In this document: positions 8,673 to 17,549 of the stretch, in pieces
Layout of the letters: every line of letters starts with the position of its first letter
How positions within the stretch are numbered: the first letter of the stretch is position 1
Origin: Chlamydomonas sphaeroides
Taxonomy: Eukaryota > Chlorophyta > Chlorophyceae > Chlamydomonadales > Chlamydomonadaceae
Length of the DNA stretch: 17,549 nucleotides
Assembly (NCBI GenBank): GCA_001662425.1
Contig: BDDC01001982.1
Coordinates: 1 to 17,549, forward strand
Direction: 5' to 3'
The notes under the pieces: generated by a model
Told to the model about the DNA's origin: nothing
The model's input: the letters and a program-made list of their open reading frames with translations, nothing else
Database searches by the model: none
Position numbers and translations under genes: made by a program

Positions 8673-11600
8673 CTACGCCACTGCCAGCCGGTCGCAGGCG
8701 CACAGCAGCCGCAGCAGCGAGCCGCACACGGCGCCATGCAGCGGCAGCAGCGACGGCGCGGCGTGGGGTGCCTCGCCGACGCCGGCTCGGCCGGGGCCGC
8801 CCCGCGCGCCGCTGTGCGCCGCCAGGAGGCTGTCTCGCAGCACACACAGCCGATACAGCCCCTGCACCTCGGCCCACGATGGCTCGGAGGCCGGCGGGCC
8901 TGCGCCGCAGCTGCCGCCGGCAACGGGCCCGTGCGCCGGCGGCGCCCAGGGCGCGAGCTCGCTGCCGCGCGACGGCGCCGCCGCCGCGTCCGCGTCGGCA
9001 GCACCCTCGCAGCGGCGGCGTTTGGGCGCCATCGCGTCGCCGGGCGGCGTGCCGCCGGCTCCCACAGCGGCACCCCGCTTCTGCGACGTGCCGTCCGCGC
9101 CGCCGGGCTGGCCGCCTCCGGCGGGCGGTGGCGGCTCCGGGTGCGGCCAGGGATGCAGCGACAGCAGGCGGACGTGCCGGTTGAGCAGCTCGGCGGCCGC
9201 GCTGCAGGCGCTGGGCGCCAGCTGTGTGGGGAATGCACACAGCGTCAGCGGCGCCAACCCGCCGCACGCACCCGTGGCGTTGCTGTTGCCCACCGAGCCG
9301 CCAGCCGCAATCCACGCCGCGGACGCGGCGCCTGGTGGCGGCGCGGGGGCGGTGGCGTTGTGGCGCAGCGCGAAGCCACCATGCGGCAGACGGCAGCCCG
9401 GCGGCGCCGCCACCGCGGGGTGCGGCTCGAGCCAGGCCAGCGAGACGGTAGGCCGGGGTGCCGGGCGCTCGGCAGAGCTCTCGTCGGCGGCGGCAGCCGT
9501 CGGAGCCAGCAGCGCACACCACTCGGCGGTCTCCGCCGCCGTCGGCGGCCCCAGCCGTGTGATGACGATGGAGCTGGCAGCGCCGTCGCCGCTCGCGCAC
9601 TGCCGGACCAGCTGCACCGCGTGGCCCAGCACCGCCCGGCACACGAGCGCGTCAAGCGGCGGCGGCGGCGTCGCTGCTGCCGGCAGGCGGCCTAGGCACG
9701 CGCCGCGACAGCCGTCGCGGCCTGGCAGCGCCGACGCGGCGGCGCTGTCGCGGCCGCAGCTGCATGGCCTCGTCGTCGCGAGGCGCGGTGCGTAGCTGGA
9801 GCCGGGTCCGGCGGCAGGCGAGCCGGCGGGCACACCGGGGCCGCCGCTCCGCAGCGCCACAGCGCGAGTGTCAAGCAGCACACCATCGGCATCGCAGCAG
9901 GCCACGGCCAGCCAGCACCGCTCGCTGTCGTCGCTGGCATCCGCGGAGCGGCTGCCCCCGCACCAGCGCTCGTCCGTGCACCGCCAGGCGTAGCAGCAGT
10001 GCAGCACGGGCGCTGCCTCGGAGGCTAGAGCCGGCGCCTGGGGACATGCGTTCGCGGGCGCAGGCGTCGCGGGGGTGCCGGCGCGCGGCGTCACGACACC
10101 GCCAGGCTCGCCGGTGCAGGCGCCGGCGGAGGGCTGCTGCTGCTGCTGCGCACCGCTGCCGCCGCCACCGCTCTCGAGCCCAAGCGACGCGGGCGCGAGT
10201 GCAATCAGCGGCTCGTGCAGGGGCGAGCGGCCGCTGCATGCGGCCGTCACGAACCCGCCGCCTGCGCCACCGCCGGCCTCGCCCCCGCCAGGGCCCAGCG
10301 CGGCAGCGGCACAGCCCTCGCCTGACCCCTCGCTGCTGCTGAGGCAGCTGCCGCCGCGAGCGCGATGCCCGCCGCCCCCACCACCCGGCTCAGCCGCTGC
10401 GCCCGCTCCCGCGTCCGTGCCTGCATCGAGGCTTCCCGGCGACGGCTCTGCCGACAGGCAGGCCGCGCTCGCCGCTGCCGCTCCGTACCAGGCCCTCCGG
10501 CGGGCCAGCTTGGCATAGGCGGCGCAGGCGGTGGCGCGCATAGCTGCGCCCGTGACATCCGCCAGGGAGGAGGGCATGACGATCTGGGGCAGGGGGAGGA
10601 GTGGGGCATGGCAGGAGGGGCAAACGTTGTTAGGGGCCGGACGAACACGTGGGCTGCAGCCCTTGCGGCTCGATGCGGGCCCCGGGCTTCTGGGTCTGGA
10701 AGGACCCGAACTGCTGCTCCAGGCCTTGACCCAGAGGACTTACTGCGAGGACATGGGCCTATCATAGAGCTGCGTCTTTTGGGCGCCTGACGCAGCCGCT
10801 CGCCAGTGCTGAAGCCAGTGCGAACCCGCTTGCGATGCTTTCTACGGCAGATGAGCTGCCTTTCCCAGCTAGGCTTACAATGCCCGCCACACCCAGTTGC
10901 GGGACCTACCTGCACCGTCACCTCCCGCGTCGGCAGCTGCGACAGGTCGAGCTGCGGGCTGACTGCCAGCCCATTGCTTGAGCCCAAGCCGGGCACCAAG
11001 CCCGCGCCCAGGCCGCTGAGCGCCGCCGCGAGGCTACCGGTCCGAGTCTGTGGTCCGGGCGCGCATGGGAGGCCGCCACTGCTGGCGGCACCACCCGCGC
11101 AGGCCGGGTTGCAGGGCAACGGCCCCCGGCCCGAGCCGCAAGCAGACAGCGAGGTGGAGGTGGCCCGGTACAGGTGCCTCGCAGCACCGCCCAGCCGGGC
11201 CAACAGGTCTGGGTCTGCGGGGTCCGCCGCCCACGCCGCGCCACCCGCGCCTCCGCGCCCCGAAGGGCCTGGCGGCGCCGGCGCCTCCGGCGGCGTCGAC
11301 GCGCCGCGCGCCGCCGCACCAGAGCACGACGCTGCCACGGCCGCGGCGGCCGCAAAGCCGCTGCCACTAGCGGCGACGCCGCACAGGGCACTGTCGCTGG
11401 CCGTCAGCTGCCCTTCGCTCCAGCCAGAGCCCTCGCCCCCCGGCCCAGCTGGCGCGTCGCACACGCCCGCGCGCTCCGAAGTTCCCCCGGTCGGCGCCGC
11501 CAGCGGCACAGCCGCTGGCGCGGCGCGCGCTGCCGCGCCCACTGGCGCCAGGCAGGCCGCGACCTCGAGCAAAGCCCGCGCCACGTCATCCGGCCGCTCG

Positions 11601-14029
11601 GAGGGCGGCACCACGTACACCACCAGCGCCGGCGGCCCCAGCCCCAGCAGCGACTCAGCGTCGCCGTCGTCTTGCGCCGGAACCGCCGCGCAGGCGGTGG
11701 CGGTGGCGCCGGCGGCACGTTGCTGGTGCTGTGGCGGCGGCTGACGTTGGGGCTGCAGGAGCAGGTGCCTCTGCAACTGGCGGCCCACGTGGCGCAGGTT
11801 CCGCCAGTAGGGCGCATGGCTAGGCGCGCCCTGCCCCTGCGCCTGCCCTGGCCCCTGCGCAGCCTCGGAGCCGCCGGCCAGCGCTCTCCGCGCCGCCCAG
11901 CGGGACGCCGGCCGCGGCCGGTAGCCCGCCTCGTCGTCCGGCGCGTCCCAGCCGGCCTCGCCGGCCGCCGACCCGACCGCGTGGTTGCTCCGGAAGCCCA
12001 GGACCGCCGCCCGCAGCACGGACCGGTCCGGCCGGCGCGCGAGCGCGTGCCAGTTGGCAGCGGCGCTGGCGGCCGCGGCCGCTGCTGCAGGGTCGGCTCC
12101 GCCGTCGGGCAGCAGCGGTGGTGGGCAGGGCCCCGGGTCGGCGGGCACGGGGACGACCCCGTCTATTGCATGCAGGTGCGGCAGCGTCCGCGCGGGCGTG
12201 TGGGTGCCCAGTCGCATGCCCTGGAAGGTGGCCGACAAGTCCTGGGGGAGGGGCGAGGATGGAGAGGTAAGGCCGGTTGCTATCTGAGAGGATTTACTCG
12301 CACATGTTCCCCCCACCGGTGGATTTTCTTGTCATGCATCGCCTTTCACGGCACGCCCGACAGAGTGCACCCACCCCCCTGAGCCGAGAGCTACACCGCC
12401 GCTGGCCGCACCTTGGCGAACAGCCGCGCCGCGGGCGCGTGCTGCTCGGGGCACAGCACGTAGAACTCGGCCGCCTTCTGGGGACCGCACGGCTCCAGGG
12501 ACACCTGCGGCACAGCCCGCAACCGGCGTATCCCGGTTCACGTCCATCACACTCTATTTCGGCCATAAAAGTTGAACACACGCGCGCTGACATGCCGCAC
12601 CCCGCGCATCTACGGTCTCTTACCGTGGCGATGGCACACGCGAGAGATAACGCGCCCCTGTTCAAATATTTGCATCAAACCGATAGCGCGTGGCTCGCCA
12701 GCTGCCCAGCCATTGTCTTTTGCCCACGGGCTCTGGCCTAAGGACTAGGCCATGCCCGGCTGGGGGCTATGCCCGGCTATGGGCCCCAAGACCCGGGTGC
12801 CGGCACTGCTCCGCTGCGCTGTACCGGCCGCACCTTGTCCCAGTGCGGCAGCACCGAGGGCTGCACCGCAAGCCAGTCGCCCTGCGTGGAGGGAGGGGCG
12901 GGCGGAAGACGCAGGGGTCGCCACGCGGCGCATAGCGGGGCGCACAGTAGCACTTGCACAGGGCGCACCGCGGCAGGTGCCGCACTGTGGAGGTGTTCGA
13001 TCCCCGACAGGTGCTGCTGCCGCTGCTGGTGTTGTGACATGCTGTGCTTTAGGGCTATAACTATAGCCTGCGAGGCGGCGAGCGCAGGCCTCACCTCAAA
13101 GCCCACGAGCGCAGCAGGGGCCTGCAGCGCTGTCGCCTCCAGCTGCGGCAGCGCCGCGCGCCCAGCGGCGGCCGCTGCCAGCGCCAGCGCCGGCGCGGGC
13201 ACGTCCAGGCGGCGGGGAGGCAGCGTCCCACGGGAGGACTGGGGCTTCAGCTTTGGCAGCAGCTGCTGCGAGTAGTCGCCTGCAGAGTGCGGCATCAGGG
13301 CCGACAGTGAACGGGGAGGACAGGGCCGCCGCAAGTTCCGATGCAGGGCAAGCGGCAACCTAGCACCGCCCGGATTGGGGGACATGACTGTGGGTATGCG
13401 TGCAAAGCTAGCCGCTTGGCGGACGCCAAGTTGGCAGGCAGGAGTAGCCCCCACGCACCAGGCTGCGCTCCTGGCCCGCCTCCGCCGGCTGCTGACCGAC
13501 TGCACAGCTCCACAAGCAGCTGCACGTACTGGCCGCTCGCTGACGCCGGCGCTGCCGTCACGCTGGCGTGTGCCTCATCTGAGATGGCCCGCAGCAGGTT
13601 GCTTGCCGGCGAGCGGGACTCATCTGCTCCGAGCATCGTGTGCCCCAGACGGACGTTGACGTCCATGGGGCACATCGCCTGCTGCTTTACGAGGTCCAAT
13701 AGCGCTGGCTCCGGCCATGCCGAGCGCAGCGACGCATATGGCGGTATCGCCGGTCGCGGCGGGTAGAGCACCGCTGCGGAAGCGGGCTCCGGCACCGGTG
13801 AAGGTGCGACGGCTGCTCCGTTGGCTGCTAAGGTCTCCTGCTGCTCGCCGAAGGCCGGGACAGGGCGCGGGGCGCCCTCGCGGTCGTTGACGACGCGCGC
13901 GCTGACCAGCTGGCCAACCCTCTCCTTCAAGAGCGGGTCTGGACCAACGGCATATCCTGTTGCATTGTGTACTATGCTAGTTGACCATTCGGGCGCAACA
14001 AGCACGCGGTTGCGCTCTCTTCTGTGCAT
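8673..14029 (-). CDS. MED13: Mediator complex subunit 13 (kinase module), six exons
   Basis: MED13 links the CDK8-cyclin C-MED12 module to core Mediator in the nucleus and represses or tunes RNA polymerase II transcription. Exons in transcript order: 14029-13459, 13279-13095, 12881-12834, 12504-12412, 12241-10910, 10583-8673 (TAG at 8673-8675). Joins are in phase (first intron phase 1, rest phase 0), giving 1,379 residues from the ATG at 14027-14029. Blocks I recognise from plant MED13: VGFE+GDWLAVQPSVLPHWDK; EPCGPQKAAEFYVLCPE; FQGMRLGTHTP; LVVYVVPPSERPDDV; LHCCYAW...GVLLDTR; SIVITRLGPP...EW; LPLHGAVCGSLLRLL at the C-terminus. These map to the MID/PIWI-like C-terminal half. MAPKRRRC (9009-9032) is a possible NLS. 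Gly/Ala/Pro-rich and poly-Q (10134-10148) insertions enlarge exon 6. The start is uncertain: a frame stop lies at 14063-14065, the next in-frame ATG is at 13675, and no N-terminal MED13 domain is visible. Confidence 0.85.
10875..10879 (-). terminator. Possible intronic poly(A) signal (TGTAA) in MED13
   Basis: On the minus strand TGTAA, the usual volvocine poly(A) signal, lies about 30 bp inside the intron between MED13 exons 5 and 6 (10584-10909). Use of it would end the transcript before the exon that encodes the C-terminal PIWI-like part. One pentamer is weak evidence. Confidence 0.2.
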
Positions 14030-14538
14030 TTTTGGCGCAGGGCGCCCAAACCACGGGATAAGCTATTCTGAGGTCATGATGAGGTCGTGTAGTAGCAAAG
14101 TGGGGTGGCAGGACAGGGCGTGTTTACGCCACAGAGCCAAATGCATGGGGACCTTGGCAGTTCTGCTTGCCCGGTGCAATTAAGGGCCACAGCAGACGGC
14201 AACAGTACAACGTAGCCGCACATTGTTGCAGACAAGTGTTTTGGCTTGTAACAATCCACTTTGCTTGAAGCTTGCCGCGAGCGGTATCCCCAGCGCCAGA
14301 GTGCCCCAAGTATGTTTCAAGGATTACGAGGATTCAGCTGCGTGTAGCCTTGCTCGCGCGCCAGATCTGTAGGCATCGCTCAGTCGTGCGCTTGGCGACG
14401 GCCCCTGCGTCAATAATCACATTCCATGCACTGCTGCCGTGATGCTGCACGGACATCGTTTGCGTACCCTAGTCCGCCCCACCCCGCTCCAACCCCGTGC
14501 CACCTCGCCTCCCGGCAGCCGGCCCGCAGCTGCCCGCC
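14030..14538. promoter_or_regulatory. Divergent 5' region between MED13 and the UBP14-like gene
   Basis: About 0.5 kb separates the proposed MED13 start (minus) from the UBP14-like ATG (plus). The sequence is visibly less GC-rich than the flanking exons and contains no convincing coding frame. Both 5' UTRs and any shared promoter must lie here or in MED13's first exon. I see no clear TATA box or other named site. Confidence 0.45.
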
Positions 14539-17302
14539 ATGGCGGCCTCCGTGGACGAAGCCACGCTGGACCGTGTGCGCAAACACATGCGCGCCGTCCG
14601 TACCCCCGCGCACCACGACAAGGTCTACAAGGACGAGTGCATGTTCAGCTACGACTCGCCCGAGTCGCCGGGGGGCCTGTACGTCAGCCTCACGTCCTTC
14701 CAGGCAAGCCTGCCACGGCGCCACGCAACACAGATCAGCCCGCACGCCCCTGGCTCAGCTCCTGCGTGCCGCTGCTGCTCCCGTCGCCCTCTTCCCTCCC
14801 TTGCTCGACCGCAACCCCCGCGCATTGCGCCGCGCCGCCCACCCCGGACGCCGCGCCGCTGCTCACGCGCCCTCTCGCCTGCCCCCGCCTCCCCTTCCCC
14901 AGGGCTTTGGCGAGGAGTACGTGGTCTTGGACCACAGCCGCACCGGCAACGGCCTCTACCTGCACCTGAGGCACACCCGGGTGGGAGCTAGGGGAGCTGG
15001 GAGCAGGCCAACGGGGCAGCGGCGAACGGGCGGTGTGGGCAAGTGCGACAGCAGGGGTCGCCAGCGGGCACGCAGGCGCATGGGTGGGGGGCCGATAGCC
15101 GCGCTCGTGCTGCCTCGCTGCTCGCCCGCCCCTACCTGTGCGCCCGCAGCCGCCCTGTCCATCCCTGTAGCCGCCCTCCCCCGCCTGCTGCCCCCTCCCT
15201 CTGCCCTCCCCGCCCTTAGGTGGCGCTGCCCAAGGCCGAGGTGGAGGCCGCCCGCGCCGCCGCCCAGGCCGCGGGGCAGCTGCTGCTCAACCTGCCCACC
15301 TACACGCTGGACAAGAAGGTGCGGGGGGAGGCGGGGTGGGGGGCGGCGGGGGGCGGCGGTGGGGGGGCGGCCCACACGCTGCACAACAACGTGCGGGGGG
15401 CCGGATGGGGGGCGGGGGAGGCGGGGGAGATGGGAGGTGCTGCGGGATGCAGGATGCAGGATGCAGGGGGTGCGTTGGGGGACCGAGCGCACGCGCCTTT
15501 ACGCGGGGATGGGAGGCGCACGGTGGAGTGGGGTTGTCGGGGGACGCCCGCACACGCGCGCGCCGCGCTGTGTGCAGGTCGGGGGCGATTGGTGCTGCGG
15601 GGCAGAGGCAGAGGCAGAGGCTGGGCCGCACGCGCTGGGTTGGGCTGGGCACTGCCGGGCCGGCCAGCGCGGACGCCGCGCGCACACCCGCGTCATGTCA
15701 TGGCGATGCGCCTTCTGCCCCTGCCCTCCCGCCCTCCCCTCCCCTCCCGCCCCCTGCGGCGGTCGCTCGCCTTCGGCCGTGTTCGTGCAGTGGCGCCCTG
15801 CGGTCTGCTACCATATACACACGGCAGCACATCCGCCTGCCAACGTTTTGCCCTCCCTCCCCGCAGGAGGCCCTGGTGGTGGCGGACGGCCCCGGCCCCG
15901 CCGCCTCCTGGCTGCGCATCCCGCTGCCCTGCCCCGACCTGCCCATGGGCGTGCTGCAGGTGGGGCGAGGGGGCGGGGCGGAGGCAGCGACCGGCGGCTG
16001 GGGGTTGGGGGGAAAGCGGCCGGCAGCTGTGCGTGGGCAGCAACAGGACCGGGGCCATTGACACCACCAACGCCACCCTGTCCACCGTGGCCCCGCGCCC
16101 CGTCACCCCACCCCCCCGCTCTCCCCCGCGCCCACGCCGCCTCCGGGCCTTCCTGCCCCTCCCCTCTTCCCCGTTGCGCCAGTCCATCGAGGGCGTCATC
16201 AAGCACGAGAGCGTCACCGCGGCCGAGGCGGTGGCGGTGTTTGAGGAGCCGCGCCGCGTGAGCAAATACGCTGCGGGCCTGGAGCAGCTGGATGCGGGGC
16301 GCAAGATCAGGTGAGGGGGCCGGGAGGGAGGGGCGGGGGGGTGAAGAGAGGGGCCCGTGGAGCGGGTGGGAAGCGGGGCGGGTGCAGGTTGGTGGGTCTG
16401 TGGACGGAGGCCGCGCCGCGGCACGTGCCACAAGCCTCGGAAGCCCCACGCTGCGCGCCGTGACCTGTGCGCGCTCGCCGCCCGCGCTGCTCAAGACCCC
16501 CCCCCCGACCCCCTGCACAGCCCCAACCCCGCGGACTGGAGCTGCGACGAGACGGGCACCAAGGAGAACCTGTGGCTCAACCTGTCCACCGGCTTCATCG
16601 GCTCGGGCCGCAAGGTGGGCGGGCAGGGGCAACTTGTCGGCCTTGCCGGCCGTGCCCCCCCCCCCCCCCCCCCAGGCTGCCTCCCCAGCTCGGCTGGGCA
16701 TCGTGGCAAGGCGGCCCCAAGGCGGCCCCCGTGGCAAGGCGGCCCAGCTCAGCCGCAAGGCGGCCACGCTCCTACCCCTGCTCGCTGGCGCCTCGTGCCA
16801 ACCCCTGCCCAACGACCCAAGCGTGCCCCGCGCCCGCCATCCATCCCACCTGCACCACCCCAACCCAGAACTGGGACGGCTCTGGCGGCAACGGCGCCGC
16901 GCTGCGCCACTTTGAGGCCACGGGGCGGCGCTACCCGCTGGTGGTCAAGCTGGGCACCATCACGCCGCACGGGGCGGACGTGTGAGGCCTGAGGGGGGTG
17001 GCTGGGGGGGAAGGGGAAAGGGGGCGTTGGCTGGGGAGCGGGGTGGCCAGGGCGGGGAGGGGAGGGGGAAGGGCAGCGTGGCGCGCGAGCGAGTGCAGGT
17101 GGAGCGGGGGAGGGGGGAGGGCAGAACATCGGTCGTGGCCTGCCGCTGGTTGCCCTGCCCTGCCCTCTCCTACCCTGCCCTCTCCTCCCTCCGCCGCCCT
17201 CCCCCCCTGCCCAGCTACTCGTACGCGCCCGACGAGGACGACATGGTGGACGACCCCCTGCTGGCGCAGCACCTGGCGCACTGGGGCATCGACATCATGC
17301 AG
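14539..17302 (+). CDS. UBP14: Ubiquitin carboxyl-terminal hydrolase 14 / USP5-like (N-terminal part, 3' partial)
   Basis: UBP14/USP5 enzymes disassemble free polyubiquitin chains, recognising the free ubiquitin C-terminus through a ZnF-UBP domain. Exons: 14539-14703, 14903-14980, 15220-15318, 15867-15959, 16183-16310, 16521-16614, 16869-16981, 17215-17302; 286 residues, all joins in phase. Recognised blocks are KVYKDECMFSYDSPESPGGL and FQ+GFGEEYV...LYLHLRHTR (N-terminal UBP-variant domain), PCPDLP, ENLWLNLSTGFIGSGRK+NWDGSGGN and YPLVVKLGTIT (ZnF-UBP), then YSYAPDED and DDPLLAQHLAHWGID. The ATG at 14539 has a good context (GCCATGG) and is the only upstream ATG in frame. The catalytic Cys box, UBA domains and His box lie beyond the right edge; the window ends inside intron 8. 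Oddities are a GC-AG first intron and missing zinc ligands. Confidence 0.9.
14704..14902 (+). other. GC-AG intron 1 of the UBP14-like gene
   Basis: The exon ends TCC TTC CAG and is followed by GCAAGC, not GT. Family homology (LYVNLKTFQGFG in USP5/UBP14) requires joining FQ to GFGEEY at 14903, where a C-rich tract ends in CCCCAG. A GC donor preceded by CAG is the usual context of the minor GC-AG class. Confidence 0.8.
15319..15866 (+). repeat. G-rich intron 3 with short tandem repeats
   Basis: The first 160 bp after the donor are almost continuous GGGG runs, a candidate G-quadruplex region on the transcript. They are followed by three GGATGCA units near 15445-15465 and three GGCAGA units at 15601-15618. 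The 3' part turns C/T-rich up to the acceptor at 15865-15866. Confidence 0.65.
16655..16673 (+). repeat. C19 homopolymer in intron 6 of the UBP14-like gene
   Basis: An uninterrupted run of 19 C ends in CAG, forming a decoy-looking acceptor about 195 bp before the acceptor supported by homology (16868). The length may be unstable or mis-sequenced. Confidence 0.8.
16707..16765. repeat. Four copies of CAAGGCGGCC in intron 6
   Basis: Exact decamers start at 16707, 16718, 16735 and 16756, with 1-11 bp between copies, just after the C19 run in intron 6 (16615-16868) of the UBP14-like gene. It looks like a young, slightly degenerate minisatellite. Confidence 0.8.
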
Positions 17303-17549
17303 GTGGGGGGGAGGGATGGGGCTGGGGGCGGGGGCGGGCGAGAAGGAGGGGTGCAGGGGGTGGGGGTGCAGGGGGGGGCGGTGAAGGCAGCGCGTCGGCA
17401 AGTGAGGAGGGGCAGGGTGCGGCGCCTCGCGTGCACTGGGGCGTACATGTCATGGGGGTGGGGGGCGGGGGCAGGCAGGGAGGCGCTCGGGCTGCAGGGC
17501 GGAGCTCGGCGGCAAGCGCGCATCGCCACGCGGCCGCTCGCCACGGCCG
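17303..17549 (+). other. Start of intron 8 of the UBP14-like gene, G-rich, no exon found
   Basis: After the exon 8 donor (GTGGGG) the sequence is G-run-rich, with a GGGGTGCAGG-like element repeated near 17346-17375. I could not find the next USP5-type exon before the window ends. Confidence 0.6.

Larger units (their letters stand above)
16537..16965 (+). other. ZnF-UBP domain with degenerate zinc site (exons 6-7)
   Basis: In USP5 the zinc is held by two Cys of a WxCxxC motif, a Cys before GRR and the His of GGNNH. Here the first motif is WSCDETG (second Cys replaced by Thr), the third ligand is Ser in GSGRK, and the His is Ala in GGNGA. The Trp of ENLWLNL and the Arg of GRK, which correspond to ubiquitin-tail-binding residues, are kept. 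The domain may be a metal-free or otherwise stabilised ubiquitin-tail binder. Confidence 0.7.

Noticed and set aside
8382..9695. Long plus-strand open frames opposite MED13 exons (also 11174-12382)
   Set aside because: They are Arg/Ala/Pro-rich antisense shadows of high-GC coding sequence; the minus-strand frame carries the MED13 motifs.
14247..14251. Plus-strand TGTAA as a gene's poly(A) signal
   Set aside because: No plus-strand gene ends upstream of it; the preceding gene runs on the minus strand, so it is likely chance in a lower-GC stretch.
14074..14309. Upstream MED13 exon in short minus-strand frames
   Set aside because: Low GC, no MED13 N-terminal similarity and no clear in-phase donor; more likely 5' UTR or promoter.
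14426..16261. 611-residue plus-strand open frame across the UBP14-like gene
   Set aside because: It reads through homology-supported exons in the wrong frame and through G- and C-rich introns; no family motif is present.
15808..16863. Long minus-strand open frames opposite the UBP14-like gene
   Set aside because: Their Pro/Gly/Arg-rich sequence is a by-product of GC-rich introns with few stops.

Overview
This window looks like nuclear DNA of a volvocine green alga (Chlamydomonas/Volvox relatives). The evidence is very high GC, many short introns with GTGCGT/GTGAGT-type donors and CAG acceptors, Ala/Pro/Gly-rich proteins, and an extensin-like (Ser-Pro)n cell-surface protein of the kind these algae make. 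I cannot name the species. I read three protein-coding genes. Exon models were built by hand from splice signals, reading phase and remembered family motifs.

Layout. (1) Positions 2-6495, plus strand: the 3' twelve exons (about 1,568 residues) of a large cell-surface glycoprotein. In order it has a proline-rich tract, a saposin-B-like six-cysteine module, a cysteine-rich segment, a REJ-type ectodomain, an Ala-rich helical stretch, a degenerate GPS-like segment, a short proline-rich stalk, one Gly-zipper transmembrane helix and a short basic tail. Its 5' end lies off the window. (2) Positions 6496-8672: about 2.2 kb between two convergent genes, with no convincing gene. It holds the most striking object in the window: two copies, in opposite orientation, of a perfect 17-bp palindrome, each bracketed by its own different 8-bp direct repeat. 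They look like tiny mobile units with target-site duplications. (3) Positions 8673-14029, minus strand: a six-exon gene for a MED13 homologue, the Mediator kinase-module subunit. Conserved blocks of the C-terminal half are present, but no N-terminal MED13 domain is visible. (4) Positions 14030-14538: a divergent (head-to-head) 5' region of relatively low GC. (5) Positions 14539-17302, plus strand, running off the right edge: the first eight exons of a UBP14/USP5-type ubiquitin-specific protease. Its ZnF-UBP domain has apparently lost three of four zinc ligands, and its first intron is GC-AG.

The genes do not form a pathway. MED13 and the UBP14-like gene share a short divergent 5' region and could share promoter elements. 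The surface protein and MED13 converge on the palindrome-bearing interval. The best candidates for something undescribed are the 17-bp palindromes with 8-bp duplications, the SapB-REJ-transmembrane architecture, the apparently N-terminally reduced MED13 and the zinc-ligand-poor UBP14.
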